NCBI GenBank assembly: GCA_007693745.1
Contig: REDA01000039.1
Coordinates: forward strand, 214,866 to 278,865
Reading direction: 5' to 3'
DNA: 64,000 nt
DNA from: Balneolaceae bacterium
GTDB lineage: Bacteria > Bacteroidota > Rhodothermia > Balneolales > Balneolaceae
Positions 63,970 to 64,000 of the stretch are shown here, piece after piece; position 1 is the stretch's first letter; the number at the start of each line of letters is the position of its first letter. Both the position numbers and the translations under genes were made by a program. The notes beneath the pieces were generated by a model. The model made no database searches and was not told where the DNA came from. It worked only from the letters and a program-made list of their open reading frames with translations.

Positions 63970-64000
63970 GAGTTTATGAGTTTATGAGTTTATGAGTTTA
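63970..64000. repeat. Octanucleotide tandem repeat (GAGTTTAT)4 at the window edge
   Basis: Three full GAGTTTAT units (63970-63993) and a further 7-nt partial unit up to base 64000, where the window cuts the array. It lies ~120 nt upstream of the MFS start, so may be the promoter region of the MFS gene or the region of an unseen neighbour. Confidence 0.9.

Overview
The window looks like a stretch of ordinary chromosome from a Gram-negative bacterium of the Bacteroidota/Balneolota-Rhodothermota type. The evidence is moderate GC content, mostly ATG starts with weak Shine-Dalgarno sequences, one clear Bacteroidota-type promoter (TTTG about 21 nt before TAnnTTTG) ahead of a tRNA gene, B. subtilis-type Fe-S PurF, a CxxxY-type CcmE, GLUG/InlB-repeat lipoproteins, SpoIID-free housekeeping operons and YceI/PAS-kinase families common in that group. 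Lineage is an inference from gene content, not from a marker search. No insertion sequence, prophage, CRISPR array or rRNA was seen.

Layout. 1-2200: the end of purA, then a RuBisCO-like protein (RLP) and a small cupin 2 nt apart, then tRNA-Gly(GCC) with its own promoter and terminator. 2200-7750: a DUF4236 membrane protein, a large repeat lipoprotein (minus strand), an LMW-phosphatase/arsenate-reductase-like protein, hisI and a DUF2237 protein. 7755-12821: a PQQ-type sugar dehydrogenase and the cytochrome c maturation operon ccmC-D-E-F. 13037-17318: a PH-SHOCT protein, a secreted internally duplicated protein preceded directly by a hexanucleotide repeat tract, a Gfo/Idh/MocA oxidoreductase and an amidohydrolase. 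17427-30175: mainly minus-strand housekeeping genes (AI-2E transporter, serA, engB, purF, surE, panB, fabZ, ubiE/menG, comF) interrupted by a MauE/DoxX protein, a GNAT-like protein and a lipase. 30339-37992: a plus-strand run of rodZ-like, ligA, pgpH-like HD hydrolase, xerD-like recombinase and a UspA protein. 38022-41479: aquaporin, small hypothetical, GNAT, xseA. 41524-52739: a redox/stress-flavoured block with a FixL-like PAS kinase, NarL-type regulator, outer-membrane porin, three tandem YceI paralogues, a short nitroreductase-like protein, OsmC and a 1336-residue PAS kinase. 52859-64000: enoyl-reductase-like protein, LpxH-like phosphoesterase plus glycosyltransferase, an active/inactive M16 peptidase pair, a second UspA, a PopT (DUF368) lipid-phosphate transporter and an MFS permease.

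The most interesting parts are (a) the RLP-cupin pair, which matches the gene pairing of the methylthioadenosine-isoprenoid shunt described in Rhodospirillum rubrum; (b) the kinase at 41524, whose PAS domain keeps the FixL heme-ligand histidine and distal arginine at exactly the FixL spacing, next to a NarL-type regulator, an intergenic region full of palindromes, and redox-stress genes; (c) a CcmE with Cys in place of the heme-binding His; and (d) a 6 x 6-nt repeat tract occupying the ribosome-binding position of a secreted protein gene.
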